A stretch of 32,816 nt of DNA, from the NCBI GenBank assembly GCA_016838885.1, contig JAEKNW010000316.1, forward strand, positions 1 to 32,816. The letters are read 5' to 3'. Positions 18,501-22,037 of this stretch are shown here, in pieces. Both the position numbers and the translations under genes were made by a program. Position 1 is the stretch's first letter, and the number at the start of each line of letters is the position of its first letter. Under the pieces are notes generated by a model. That model was not told where the DNA came from and made no database searches. It saw only the letters and a program-made list of their open reading frames with translations. This DNA is from Candidatus Cloacimonadota bacterium. Lineage in GTDB: Bacteria; Cloacimonadota; Cloacimonadia; Cloacimonadales; JAFGVF01.

Positions 18501-21254
18501 AAAGCTATTGAGATTACAGGTTCTTCTCCTAATTTATCCGGCTTGACTATTGAAGGTATTGATAGTGAATTCCCTGCTGTTAAGATAATTGGAGCTTCTC
18601 AAGCAACTATCGATAATCTTGATATTGATAAATTTAATACCGGTATTGAGATCTTAGGAAACTCTTCTTCTGATGTTCCTGTTATAACAAATATCAGAGT
18701 AAGACATACTACAAATACCTCCAGAACAGATACTGATGCTATCGCTGTAAAGATTCAAGACTCTAACTTAACTATAGATGATCTTGATATTGAAGACTTC
18801 GGTAAAGGAATTGAGATTAAATCAACTTCAGGTTCTTCTGCTCCTGTTTTAACCAATATTAGAGTAAGACATACTACTAATACTTCACGGACTGAAGACG
18901 ATTATGCTATCAAGATTGAAGGAAACACTTCTCCAAATATTAGCAGAACAGATATTGATGACTTCTCTAAAGCTATTATCTTCGATGCTCTTAACTCTTC
19001 TACTACCCCTGTCTTAACTAATATTAGAGTTCGCCACACTACTAATACATCACGAGAGTTAGCTGATACAGGTATTGAGTTTATTGGAGGAGTAAGTGCA
19101 GAAATTGACTCTTTAGAAATAGAAGATTATACTACCGCTATCTCATTTGTTAATGAAGCACGCACAGAGAGTACTACACCAACATTAACTAATATCAGAG
19201 TTCGACATACTACTAATACATCAAGACCTGATGCTGTAGCTTTGAAGAGCATGGGTAAGGTCAATTTGAATTTGATAGGTTTCGAATCTGATAATGTTAA
19301 AGACGGTATCTCTTTCTATTCTTCTGAATCAGTTACCCCAACATTGACTAATATCAGAGTAAGACATACTACAAATACATCCAGAGATTTAGGAGGTAAA
19401 GCGCTTGACTTTATTGGTGATATCTCGCCTAATCTATCGGATGTTATTGTGGAAGACTATGTAAGTGGTATTAGTTTCGATAATAGTAATAGAAGTGAAG
19501 AAACTGTCCCTGTCTTAACAAATATCAGAGTAAGACATACAACAAACACTTCCAGAACAGATGCCATAGCTCTTAAAACCTTAGGAAGTGTAAAACTTGT
19601 TTTAGATGATTTTGAATCAGATAACGTCAAAGATGGTATTTCGATTTACTCATCTGGCGATAGTGCACCGGTTTTAACAAATATCAGGGTTAGACATACT
19701 ACTAATACCTCACGAGATTTAGGTGGTACCGGTATCTTACTTAGTGGTTCAGTTGAAGCTCTCTTAGATTCTGTTCTAGTTGAAGATTGTGTTTTAGGTA
19801 TTTCACTTGAAAATATGAGTAGAACTGAGGCAACAACTCCTGTTCTTACTAATATCAGAGTTCGTCATACCACTAATACATCCAGAATTGAAACTATAGC
19901 TCTTAAGAGTATTGGATTCATTGACCTAAAACTAACTGATTTCGAATCAGAAGATGTTATGTCCGGTATCAATCTTAACTCTTCAGATGAAACAATCCCA
20001 GTTCTCACAAATATTAGAGTAAGACATACAACTAATACTAGTAGAGAAGCTGGAGTTGGTATCACTTTGAGTGGCCAAGTCAATGCCTTGCTAAGTGAAT
20101 CTTTAATTGAAGGTTTTACTACCGGTATCGAAATTAGTGGAAATAATCAAGCTAACATCGAAAGAAACGCGATTATTGATAATCTCATAGCCTTTGATTT
20201 AGCTGGTGCTGATTGTTCTCCACAAATCCATCATAATCATATAGAAAATAACTTAGAAGGTTTAGTAACTTGCTTTGCTCTAGATAATGTTAATAATATT
20301 CAAATCTTAAATAACAATATTCTGGGATTTAGAAGAGTGGTAATGGGACAGAATTCTTCCCCTTACTTTAGTCAAAATATTATCTGGGGAGCTCCTATTC
20401 AGCAAGACAACCTAACAATGGGAAATCAAGTGAATGCCACTTTCGAGTATAACAATATCTCGATGGCTACAGGTAATGCTCCCGGTATGGCAAATATGAA
20501 TGCAAATCCTCAATTTACAGATTCTCCTGCACATAATCGCCTCCTAAGTGTTCATTCCCAATGTATCGATGGCGGTAATCCAAACCTACCACTTGATCCG
20601 GATGATTCTATCGCTGATATTGGTATGAATTATGTTCATCACTTAGGTGAATTTGACTCAGAAAACAGATTCTCAACTTTAGGAAGCCCTATCAGATTTG
20701 AAAACTTGTCTGAAGGTCATGAAGATGAATCAACTACTATTCATTGGGACTTTGGAGATGGTAATACTAGTGATGAGCTAAGTCCGGTTCATACTTATGG
20801 TCAAATCGGGATGTACGACGTAATCTTAACCATGACAACCGGAAGCTATACCGATGTCGTTAATGGTCAGATATTTGTTGTAATTCAAGAAGAAGCTATC
20901 TTACCACCTCAAAATCCTACTGTAACAATGACAGGTTCTAGTATGAATTTATCATGGGATCAAGTAATTCAATCAGTTAATGGTAATCAAGTTGATAACG
21001 TAGTTTATCTAATCTACTCCTGCGAAGATCCTGAAGGTATATTCAGATACAGAGCAGATGTTACCGGATTAAATTGGACAGATGTTAATATTGCCCAAGA
21101 AGAAGATAGGCAATTCTACTTTATCCTTAGCTTCGTAGGGAATGATAGATCTTCCTTAGATGAATTTATCAGAACTCATCGTTACTTAAAGAGAAATGGA
21201 GATGTGGTTGAAGCTGCTTTATCAACTAAACCACAAATAAGAACTAAGAAATAA
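573..21254 (+). CDS. Giant secreted multidomain surface protein, 6,893 aa
   Basis: Start fixed by AGGAGG at 561-566 and a signal peptide (KK then a hydrophobic core, cleavage near residue 20). Domains, approximate residues: SYGDGWNG-type 21-110; FN3-like 118-212, 372-471, 655-746, 1490-1548; jelly-roll-like 213-370, 2077-2235; GLUG 839-1100; PKD with WDFGDG at 1213, 1582, 2029, 2269 and 6725, weaker ones near 5549 and 5820; cadherin-like 2318-2426 and 5600-5790. Nine ASH (choice-of-anchor D) and about nine BACON-like sandwiches alternate over 2518-5510; four BACON-like units (one earlier, 1631-1993) hold inserted domains: Rossmann-like, LamG-like (3327-3556) and two beta-propellers (3770-3983, 4235-4463). 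A right-handed beta-helix (5885-6640) carries nine invariant motifs. A PKD and an FN3-like domain end the chain. Only about 19 Cys, and no T9SS sorting domain or membrane anchor seen. Probably an extracellular adhesin or matrix protein; binding partner unknown. No frameshift. Confidence 0.93.
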   Translation: MKKLGLTFCFLMLVVSALFGVDYSIELVDSYGDGWNGGAVTVNVNGTPVLTNLTLASGAGPEAHTFAADGEDVITTVYTAGSWPTENEYQIKNDTGVVVAESGQGGATPGNVEYTVPEAGTPSIPVLTTPANGAINVAIDGTLEWTTGDNTDHTVLYFADNAELTGAIVVDLATSLYSPTLALNTTYYWKVVAVSASALEAETEVWSFTTEYGTAEVPYTENFDTYEEGQHPNGWIVFDNTGNSYNYCQVDYGQALSGPSSLRLHNSGTTTGDYILSSPKIENAGNRVNFSIMGGDNFPIEVIVGTMSDANNVTTFTALDTLSLSDQFESYSFALPSDRETKHISFKHDMLAFYQNIYIDDFEVEEIPENEPTSVTFISPEDQATNISVNTLLEWEIGDNTTSINLYFSSNLQEVENFETSALLVADELLNSYECQDLENYATYYWRVTAINNISGLVAHSEIRQFTTELSGDFINVIIGEEAVTNTGLPIEPYYGYTYSQTIYQADQINYEGNISSVSIHYNGFSAWGPEELNIYMGHTQLSSFESPTSWVPFANLIQVYAGTITTTNQDQWLTFNLDSLFYYNNTDNLVIAWDENTQGYHSSGDEFYNSNAASNVSIRYRHDSNNPDPANPPYGTLINKFPNIKILLDSEETVDEYPSPINLQVITVNGAIHLNWSAPGQESRSTRALQGYNVYRDSLQINESLVIDTLFSDTDLVHGETYTYYVTALYDEGESEASNEVEVEAMYLFLSGDGTQSAPYLVNNLFDLYVLSQNTDYWGQDVYIEQTADIDAEVNPYVDSAGFRPIGYEWSNIFKGHYNGNDYTISHVYINRPDEEYVGLFGYTYGAVISNVNIQDIQVYGNEKVGGLVGRTYANSLIENCSVTGVITGTQGINTMVGGLVGNNYDSTINNCSTSFLVLNGTNVVGGLVGSNYNGVITNSHSESDIDCEGVFVGGLVGYSQQESLIEDSYAIGNIQGQVNVGGLLGNNNNATINRCYSEGQVISEGNYVGGLVGRNNNISIISNSVSYSNVVGGESYIGGLAGSNNAIIHDCYAIGSVTGSGDYTGGLIGLTSESGLVDNCYALGQVTGNNSVGALIGFNNQSTISNCFWNSDTSGELLGAGGSSGVLNNVVGKTSSELKTLTTFTQSGWDFVGESANGNDDNWVYNTGHYPNLAWEDLFLPEFTVSQQTINANTEITFTNLSLGDITNYEWDFGDGSYSNEENPVHNYLSPGIYSVSLTIYEGDESLTETKLDYITVYVTSPSGLTAYVEDNENDVILNWQEEDGIWLQKCNDTNYNGIGTGSEAEFSVAVKYTTEELRAYQGMYLNYIKFFPRLAEATYTLKVWGGASGMDELYSQAIESFQAMEWNEFSLSSTVAIPTSGQLYIGYHVSTPTGLPAGADAGPVVDGGNMIRFNDSSNWSNLHDLNSSLTVNFNIKGFVSPSGSDRVVRNYQPQLELTRGNSDVKENLLAEYSQPTSSSTDYSVNTRDLTGYKVYRDDSMIAMVEAEVTNYVDYSLPNGTYEYYVTQVYGSVDSDPSNRVNVTIDIIEADFAVSDSTIYLGQSIDFINQSTGNIIDYLWDFGDGNTSVEENPNYTYLDAGVYSVSLTISNEFNTDELIKVDFITVNNRPEIDVNPLELNSTVMVDGVDNQSFVISNFGEAVLSYNISNTEPLRGNANFNVTSYNDQLLSQKPNNDNNLNGERVIPDFSKKVYSLNTDNNRFVGNILVFEETGSYTHYNTALGNLELPRTFVTNWTAFNTELTNGTEWDLVIVNSYNSRPSTTIVDNVYSYVQNSGKLIFAYWGLNSSFNSSFMSEMGIQFVSSTSTPKNIIPSISSHEIFNYPNVITGVNYTHNQWNTDGQIVNVLPSAFRIASLNGYPDSGAIVLNQNGNCIFNSFQAENYNSDDDSDGKLDMVELLENQISYLINDSYDTWYTASPNSGSILANASEIIDVTFNSANLIPGLYIDTLYVNSNDPFNPSIPVTLNMNVIPEELLVDFEFSTASTIVNEEIIFTNLSNQSNVTYYWDFGDGNSSIEENPVHAYTDAGTYTVSLTVTNAFESVTETKEECISVFYEMLLLTEDFEDNELDNLIRIETVGSFNSAPGIKNITNFGSQKAYGFGRSTQGASAFDNYVTKFIIDFDHPTYVSQISFKEMELYGNWGSSGNIFVDGELVPDTYIGRIPSNDHHADSSYRSHSFVIDQEVTELMIKIRDITSSSEIFIDDLSVFVRSATIMPNFYTDNTNIDQFQEIQFINQSVGNISSYLWDFGDGNTSVEENPYHIYNEPGVYTVSLTITNASGSVTETKEDYITVNAINHNPYLTLPDSFTFVEDTTLEVDFSAYITDVDEDDELILSGALGDYVYTEIDGFSVIFSAMADWYGTEVLYFTVDDQAGEGIARVNVGRSRAIATDSVQVIVTSVDDPMFVQTPIDDIYEPMNSPEITIALADRFGDIDSEITSYAITGNTNEELVSTSLSDSTLTLSFSEDMFGTAEIELTAYNNHSDQASMSFTVDIWPTPQMGVSPEAFTVSVLTGESFPSTLTIENDGLGALEWEVESVNYQETGLPNWVEIATTSGNVEVGGEQVIDITFSAEDLSAGLYHADILFNHNNPNQDLIEVPFTFTVLGLPEISVSTTSLNFGQVFVNSSQVLPLVISNSGSSTLNINNITETGNYFSVNYQNFTIPVGQSRTIEVTFSPEDIGNDDASLNINSNDYLHNPLVISLFAEAINPPEIEVVGQDLEFYVLGSGVDTETILIRNNGASTLEYNLDSDDNWVNFNPFMGQLEPAGQQEVTITVNPTNLVAGIYNSSFAVNSNVPASQATIVDFQLVREVYNVTDFDNENNNGDGIADNDLDLLIGYNSANAPIEFNIYSNNPNPETARLSIRAWNVDNAGGGVHAVYLNGYILGELRGLSDAWTTTLFEVEPAYLNGSLVNLVEIDVDSDFVGNSIEVDWGQLSYDNTSLNASIRYIDLDQSSYYAGSSVGVTEEIDTNLSSQEIRVETTIYSPWDTIVTGTSRVLTIIGSQSDAFTESLEIAEHYTPGLYELQVIVYDNNSNVQQALFTSNFEVKPYESEILVETNSIDFGAVLENETSQEVLTITNTGHADLVITEISSDHANFTSNISSTTIGYNESQDVIISFTPTSLGQVESDLTVISNAANTPALVLTLSGVGIENVPYIEVSHTSLDFGNVYTIVPVSQAITIRNIGPAPLEITNITSDNQYFLVDNNQAGTIITTNQEVLVNVTFEPFAVQQYSGNITISSNADNQPNFVITLTGQGSIAPQVTYTPNEYELAMSVGENVTQALEISNSGGNALTWNIKDNFGKMFELDGFNSPTVDYGFIRNRAPIQLYGGSFTVELWFRVDSNLGQRSNGSIYNGGKQCIVSKSTASQTGSFGIYTDGIDNLVSDKNLKIALNNGSNREFLVANHIELHQWYHVAVSYTDNTMFVYLDGSLIAQEEVVNFSGNYDPWILGKMSQTGSNWYRFDGALDEFRIWESARSQTQIANYRNVRLTGNEQNLGGYWNFDQEDLRDASSYQTAGLIYGNASITESSVSSIPSWIAFSNTSGQLEAGSQTALDINLDASGIIGGTYYQVIELSSNDPDESMVEIPLTVNVAGIPNLVISPATLDFGNSFIGYSDTLSVLIINTGSDVLNLSNFNLAEDVFTTEVTQLSIPANQSQRIIVSFAPEAETIYSGQLSFTTNLPGNAVRSVDLTGNGVYTPQIALSHSSFSTSVNSGQITSQELTISNVQGVELNFEIELIEVLGRNVVAGVFDNLPNSNKGMVWVDGYLYVVSYSQNKLVKYDISSESVIAQYNIHSSPFGITYDGTNLWIGSSTGNYYAYDLAGNQVNQFNSILLGNYAMTWTGENFIISPSSVNNPQIYTVDIDGNVITTINTNFNGKMNQIVWVADHTGGELWALDYNARKIRQLNPTNGEVLNQINYNEFSGTSFALAHNGRDLWIAPDSESDSKLYRIEDNIEEFNWLTVTPDSGSLLAGENQIVTLEYNAMNLMAGRYEAVLDIHSNDADTPSSVIYVILDVIGQAVLVSSHDELDFGTGYIDQTLTQEIILSNAGTSNLEISNITFNSDDFSVAETEITIEPLASQSININFTPLSSGVKTAQMTIYSNDTGNSEYILQLSGIAEGQPTIEVNPISLLANLTVDDEETQVVRLTNNGGSNLSYSLALDETNEVRESLTNKYELRERGQFADESRNLIHKDLPYKNLVASETNRFLGDQIATYPNMPLWNSGIYWLNDELYIVDFNEDNEDQATGRLVKYDIETYQIIESYPIHTQPYGITYDGSTFWIGSVNGNIYAYDPDLLNSSSNIPVDSFTSPVDESPAITYIGDSFLINQGFSDNPITTIYRVAHNGEILESYSASLGKHISQLVWVDEYFNNELWAIENINIDNVLSGKILQLKLVNGTIVVTSERVFWDNKPIYSLTNDGKDLWISDASGPLFQVDDGRWLSTDNISGTIAPSEYRDINITFDPTSIYGGDYSGSVRLTSNDPQNSLVNLPVTMRVQGYPEYEISDSQINFGEVAVGYSDTQNISLSNIGSDDLEIESITFSPQGIFTTNTNISSLEPGASSEIIVEFSPDTNIEFDASMDIQTNIGLVSVILNGQGYLPPIIGLSIENLVSSLQYGQSEDTELTISNSGDRTLSYEIMITGGSRSDNNNRSRTIEPNDWLSLTPNSGDIIAGTSQTITITLSATDVYAGNYSAVLLVNSNDPQGSQEIPVQLSVSGSPSISISETELDFGSVLIGNSGTQTFNVSNTGSSTLQVSSISVESNEFLVTPPSFTLAPEASRTVTVSFTPLSQGTKTANVIIISNDENGEEEVTLTGYGMEASAEILASTNILEFSEVNVGNYRELEYTLYNQGTGILRITNISSSHPDFVSQSAPTVNSPINIQPGNSRVMLVRYTPTGDTEETAVLTITSNANNENSLELNMSGSGVYVPQIAINRTSLDWFILDNTLYYDELVISNDGQAQLDYSLSAETLALPWITANPISGTIDVGASATINLTLDTRSINYGSYFANFVVTSNDPDNSTTSIPMTLNHSNFNFTDTDNAGNDFVETADNDLGINISENSPNAPVEFFIYTNESEIEYAKLRIRAYDIDSGEINYVFVNGTWVGQLVGSNNNYSITEFMISPELISLGEDAANEIEISLDVNSTDSGYSRIIWGQFVFNQAPIYASINSLNLNRSNYYPGEEVQVNSIITTQLYNQAVRAEYELLNPDLEVIDTYEETLNLSVTSNNHASASLDLPADSEIGTYSVKLAIYDHATNVKQSQRSTNLSILSGDPVLSVNNEINFGSNYIGYPKMRNIQVTNQGYAPLSIYSLTTSNGFFSVVNRAFVLQNGESETITVTFESSEAGTFTENLIIESNDPDNQTQNVTLSATAIEAPQIELSTTSIATTIPRFGTDSAQFTITNTGNSTLNVSSISVSGTSWLSVEPTSLTIPQGSSEEVELSFSSYDLTEGNYNAIVQVNSDDPDNSASLIYVTMTVTERLITANFTASPLSGPKDLQVTFTNFSQTSDGSQISEYQWDFQNDGIVDSYEINPSFTYENRGSYSVRLTVENENGESHSLLRNSYINVINTIPVLTSPIPNIVMDEDAINQEIDLRTYFNDVDGDNLIFTVSGNHNIHVSITNGIVTLTPNQDWFGIEELTFTASDNHQGIVSDVITVTVVDVSDSPQFIDLPQSITLLQTTSYIIDFANHVYDPEQSLSLLSLTIANNEHITYNILGLEVTFFAPDDWIGMETLTINVSDGTGRLVTSQDLDVRVTDSFVANFMADKTDILSGELVSFTDLTEGNPNHWVWYLDNDNVADSYLQNPSLNYNIGGNYSVSLVVSYINDEDLVVASDSVRFTDYITAEGTSIPGGNYLGDWEAVFSPYNVYGEVSIETGQVLNIEAGTVINMMEDTEFVVDGGLIADGVIFAVPDIETREVREWQGIKFNPSSGNSSISNSEIKNVKKAIEITGSSPNLSGLTIEGIDSEFPAVKIIGASQATIDNLDIDKFNTGIEILGNSSSDVPVITNIRVRHTTNTSRTDTDAIAVKIQDSNLTIDDLDIEDFGKGIEIKSTSGSSAPVLTNIRVRHTTNTSRTEDDYAIKIEGNTSPNISRTDIDDFSKAIIFDALNSSTTPVLTNIRVRHTTNTSRELADTGIEFIGGVSAEIDSLEIEDYTTAISFVNEARTESTTPTLTNIRVRHTTNTSRPDAVALKSMGKVNLNLIGFESDNVKDGISFYSSESVTPTLTNIRVRHTTNTSRDLGGKALDFIGDISPNLSDVIVEDYVSGISFDNSNRSEETVPVLTNIRVRHTTNTSRTDAIALKTLGSVKLVLDDFESDNVKDGISIYSSGDSAPVLTNIRVRHTTNTSRDLGGTGILLSGSVEALLDSVLVEDCVLGISLENMSRTEATTPVLTNIRVRHTTNTSRIETIALKSIGFIDLKLTDFESEDVMSGINLNSSDETIPVLTNIRVRHTTNTSREAGVGITLSGQVNALLSESLIEGFTTGIEISGNNQANIERNAIIDNLIAFDLAGADCSPQIHHNHIENNLEGLVTCFALDNVNNIQILNNNILGFRRVVMGQNSSPYFSQNIIWGAPIQQDNLTMGNQVNATFEYNNISMATGNAPGMANMNANPQFTDSPAHNRLLSVHSQCIDGGNPNLPLDPDDSIADIGMNYVHHLGEFDSENRFSTLGSPIRFENLSEGHEDESTTIHWDFGDGNTSDELSPVHTYGQIGMYDVILTMTTGSYTDVVNGQIFVVIQEEAILPPQNPTVTMTGSSMNLSWDQVIQSVNGNQVDNVVYLIYSCEDPEGIFRYRADVTGLNWTDVNIAQEEDRQFYFILSFVGNDRSSLDEFIRTHRYLKRNGDVVEAALSTKPQIRTKK
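3087..3880 (+). repeat. GLUG repeat array within the giant protein
   Basis: After a VGLFG opening unit, nine copies of a VGGLVG-like core (VGGLVG x5, VGGLLG, IGGLAG, TGGLIG, VGALIG) recur every 25-35 residues, each followed by N/S-rich turns and a C-Y/S/F segment. This is the GLUG motif seen in bacterial surface adhesins and peptidase-linked exoproteins. The units probably form a short beta-solenoid. The region just before (SGDGTQSAPYLVNN) is the usual lead-in to such arrays. Confidence 0.8.
11880..12530 (+). other. Beta-propeller domain 1 inserted in a BACON-like fold
   Basis: About 214 residues of the giant protein with propeller-blade motifs (KGMVWVDGYLYVVSY, PFGITYDGTNLWIGS, NQIVWVADHTGGELWALD, LAHNGRDLWIAPD). 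It begins after the strand QELTISN..ELNFEIEL and ends at WLTVTPDSGSLLAG, the second half of a BACON-like sandwich. A homologous insertion lies at 13275-13965. Such propellers usually mediate protein or sugar binding; no catalytic residues are evident. Confidence 0.6.
13275..13965 (+). other. Beta-propeller domain 2, paralogue of the 11880-12530 domain
   Basis: Shares the order and wording of propeller 1: LVKYDI, PYGITYDGSTFWIGS, NGNIYAYD, ISQLVWVDEYFNNELWAIE, TNDGKDLWISD. It is framed by the two halves of another BACON-like domain (VVRLTNNGGSNLSYSL before, RWLSTDNISGTIAP after). The pair indicates an internal duplication of the host sandwich, insert and ASH unit, since ASH modules follow both. 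Divergence is substantial, so the duplication is old. Confidence 0.6.
18687..20045 (+). repeat. Nine-copy beta-helix repeat with invariant TNIRVRHTTNTSR
   Basis: The 13-residue motif starts at 18687, 18852, 19017, 19188, 19347, 19518, 19677, 19848 and 20007 (residues 6039, 6094, 6149, 6206, 6259, 6316, 6369, 6426, 6479). Spacings are 55, 55, 57, 53, 57, 53, 57, 53, so from copy 3 onward it is an ABABAB array with a 110-residue period. B linkers end in a charged R(T/S)E stretch; A linkers read DAxALKxxG...FESDNVKDGIS. All nine motifs are identical in protein while their codons differ widely. The linkers have the I/L-x-N-x-G rhythm of a right-handed beta-helix. Confidence 0.92.
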
Positions 21255-21270
21255 GATAATAAATTAATAT

Positions 21271-21311
21271 ATAGAAGAGAGTGGTTTTTTATCACTCTCT
21301 TCTATTTTTTT
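21271..21311 (+). terminator. Rho-independent terminator of the giant gene
   Basis: ATAGAAGAGAGTG (21271-21283) pairs perfectly with CACTCTCTTCTAT (21293-21305) around a 9-nt loop. Seven T residues follow (21305-21311). It begins 16 nt after the stop codon. Confidence 0.88.
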
Positions 21312-21335
21312 GGCTCTCTCTCATGTGGAGTGGGT
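21311..21335 (-). repeat. 25-bp intergenic repeat, inverted copy 1
   Basis: TGGCTCTCTCTCATGTGGAG + TGGGT is the reverse complement of the unit at 74-98 and 21769-21793, with two differences. It directly abuts the terminator T-run. A sister copy lies 10 bp downstream. Five copies in two orientations occur in the window's intergenic DNA and none is found inside genes. Confidence 0.75.
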
Positions 21336-21345
21336 AACAAAAAAA

Positions 21346-21370
21346 TGGTTCTCTCTCAAGTAAAGTGGGT
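21346..21370 (-). repeat. 25-bp intergenic repeat, inverted copy 2
   Basis: TGGTTCTCTCTCAAGTAAAG + TGGGT, two differences from the inverse of the 21769-21793 unit. With that unit it encloses the 21434-21643 inverted-repeat element, so the outer pair could fold into a long hairpin or mark the ends of a larger composite element. Confidence 0.7.
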
Positions 21371-21433
21371 ATCAGGTAGAAAGAAAAAAAAATCTCACTA
21401 GAAACAGATTTCTGCAAAGAAGAGATAAGGCCT

Positions 21434-21643
21434 CTTCTGTCGGACGGTGGAGATTTTCTCCGCCATTAGCTGAAAGCTAATAAGCAGAAGTTACCTCTTG
21501 TGTGTTATAGTTCTGACAGAAGAGTACTTAAACCCGTAGTGGCGGAATGGGATTGCAACACGCTGCCAGCTATCAGCTTGGTTATTCATTACAATTTCCA
21601 AGCTTCGCTTAAGACGGAGAGAATCTCCACCGTCCGACAGAAA
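21434..21643. mobile_element. ~210-bp element with imperfect 31-bp terminal inverted repeats (MITE-like)
   Basis: The left end (21434-21464, core TCTGTCGGACGGTGGAGATT) is the reverse complement of the right end (21613-21643, core AATCTCCACCGTCCGACAGA) at 28 of 31 positions. Inside are a perfect hairpin ATTAGCT-GAA-AGCTAAT (21465-21481), a TTCTG-A-CAGAA palindrome (21511-21521) that echoes the terminal sequence, and an AGCTTGG/CCAAGCT pair (21575-21581, 21598-21604). It is visibly richer in GC than its surroundings. There is no transposase and I see no clear target-site duplication. It could be a MITE-like non-autonomous element or a large structured repeat. Confidence 0.6.
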
Positions 21644-21695
21644 AATCTTACATCAAATATCTACAAAGATTTCGATCCTCTGCAGCTGGTAGAAT

Positions 21696-21797
21696 GGAGG
21701 GTATTTATAGTCATGTATCTGTTGTGAACCTAGTTTTTCAAAGATACTTTTATTACTTTTTTTCTAAGACCCACTCTACTTGAGAGAGAGCCAAAAA
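21696..21797 (+). repeat. Direct repeat copy 2 (102 bp), downstream of the giant gene
   Basis: Same sequence and orientation as 1-102 with one substitution. It contains the 25-bp unit at 21769-21793. Similarity ends at 21797, where the runs of A diverge. It follows the inverted-repeat element by about 50 bp; whether the same element precedes copy 1 cannot be seen, because the window starts there. Confidence 0.9.
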
Positions 21798-21838
21798 AAT
21801 CAAGCTTCTCCCTTATACGAAACACTGTTCATTCTTCC

Positions 21839-21856
21839 AGTTCCAGTGGAGCGACA
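21839..21856 (+). repeat. Short AGTTCC...GG..CGACA element, copy 2
   Basis: AGTTCCAGTGGAGCGACA, followed at once by the 21863-21951 palindrome. See the related copies at 111-128 and 21980-21997. The motif flanks the palindrome on both sides, suggesting one composite repeat. Confidence 0.45.
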
Positions 21857-21862
21857 TCTTTC

Positions 21863-21951
21863 ACTGGGAGCGCCAGCATCTTGCTGGCAAACTTGGAGCT
21901 CCACAAGGAACTCCAAGTGAAGATGCCGACAGGGATGTCAGCGCTCCCAGT
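21863..21951. repeat. Cloverleaf-like palindromic element
   Basis: An outer stem ACTGGGAGCG (21863-21872) / CGCTCCCAGT (21942-21951) encloses three hairpins: CCAGCA-TCT-TGCTGG (21873-21887), ACTTGGAG...CTCCAAGT (21891-21918, extended by TCC-ACAA-GGA inside), and GACA-GGGA-TGTC (21928-21939). The element is GC-rich against AT-rich flanks. It resembles the REP-type palindromes with a GGGAGCGC start that I associate with intergenic DNA of several phyla; that link is from memory, not a search. It lies too far from the upstream stop to be that gene's terminator and has no T-run. A structured RNA is an alternative. Confidence 0.7.
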
Positions 21952-21979
21952 AGATTTGAACATCTCAAATGTTTTCCCC

Positions 21980-21997
21980 AGTTCCAGAGGAGCTAAA
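21980..21997 (+). repeat. Short AGTTCC...GG element, copy 3 (diverged)
   Basis: AGTTCCAGAGGAGCTAAA: the first 13 positions match the 21839-21856 copy except one, then the CGACA end is lost. It lies downstream of the cloverleaf palindrome, so copies 2 and 3 flank it as direct repeats. Confidence 0.35.
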
Positions 21998-22037
21998 GAA
22001 TTTTGTGAAGCTTTTGGCTACATTACTAGATTTAGTT

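Noticed and set aside
18687-20045. Recent tandem DNA duplication or slippage as the cause of the nine motif copies
   Set aside because: Synonymous codons differ widely between copies while the protein is identical, so these are old copies under selection, not fresh duplicates.
20890-21254. Type IX secretion C-terminal sorting domain
   Set aside because: The C-terminus shows an FN3-like domain and a basic tail, without the terminal G-x-Y / K-x-x-x pattern of such domains.
21500-21727. 75-codon + strand reading frame in the intergenic region
   Set aside because: It runs through the right inverted terminus of the 21434-21643 element and into the 102-bp direct repeat, has no ribosome-binding site, and its translation has no domain character. 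It is most likely a translation of repeat DNA.
21863-21951. tRNA gene suggested by the cloverleaf-like fold
   Set aside because: There is no anticodon-arm geometry, no T-loop GTTCRA box, and the closing stem is 11 bp instead of 7.
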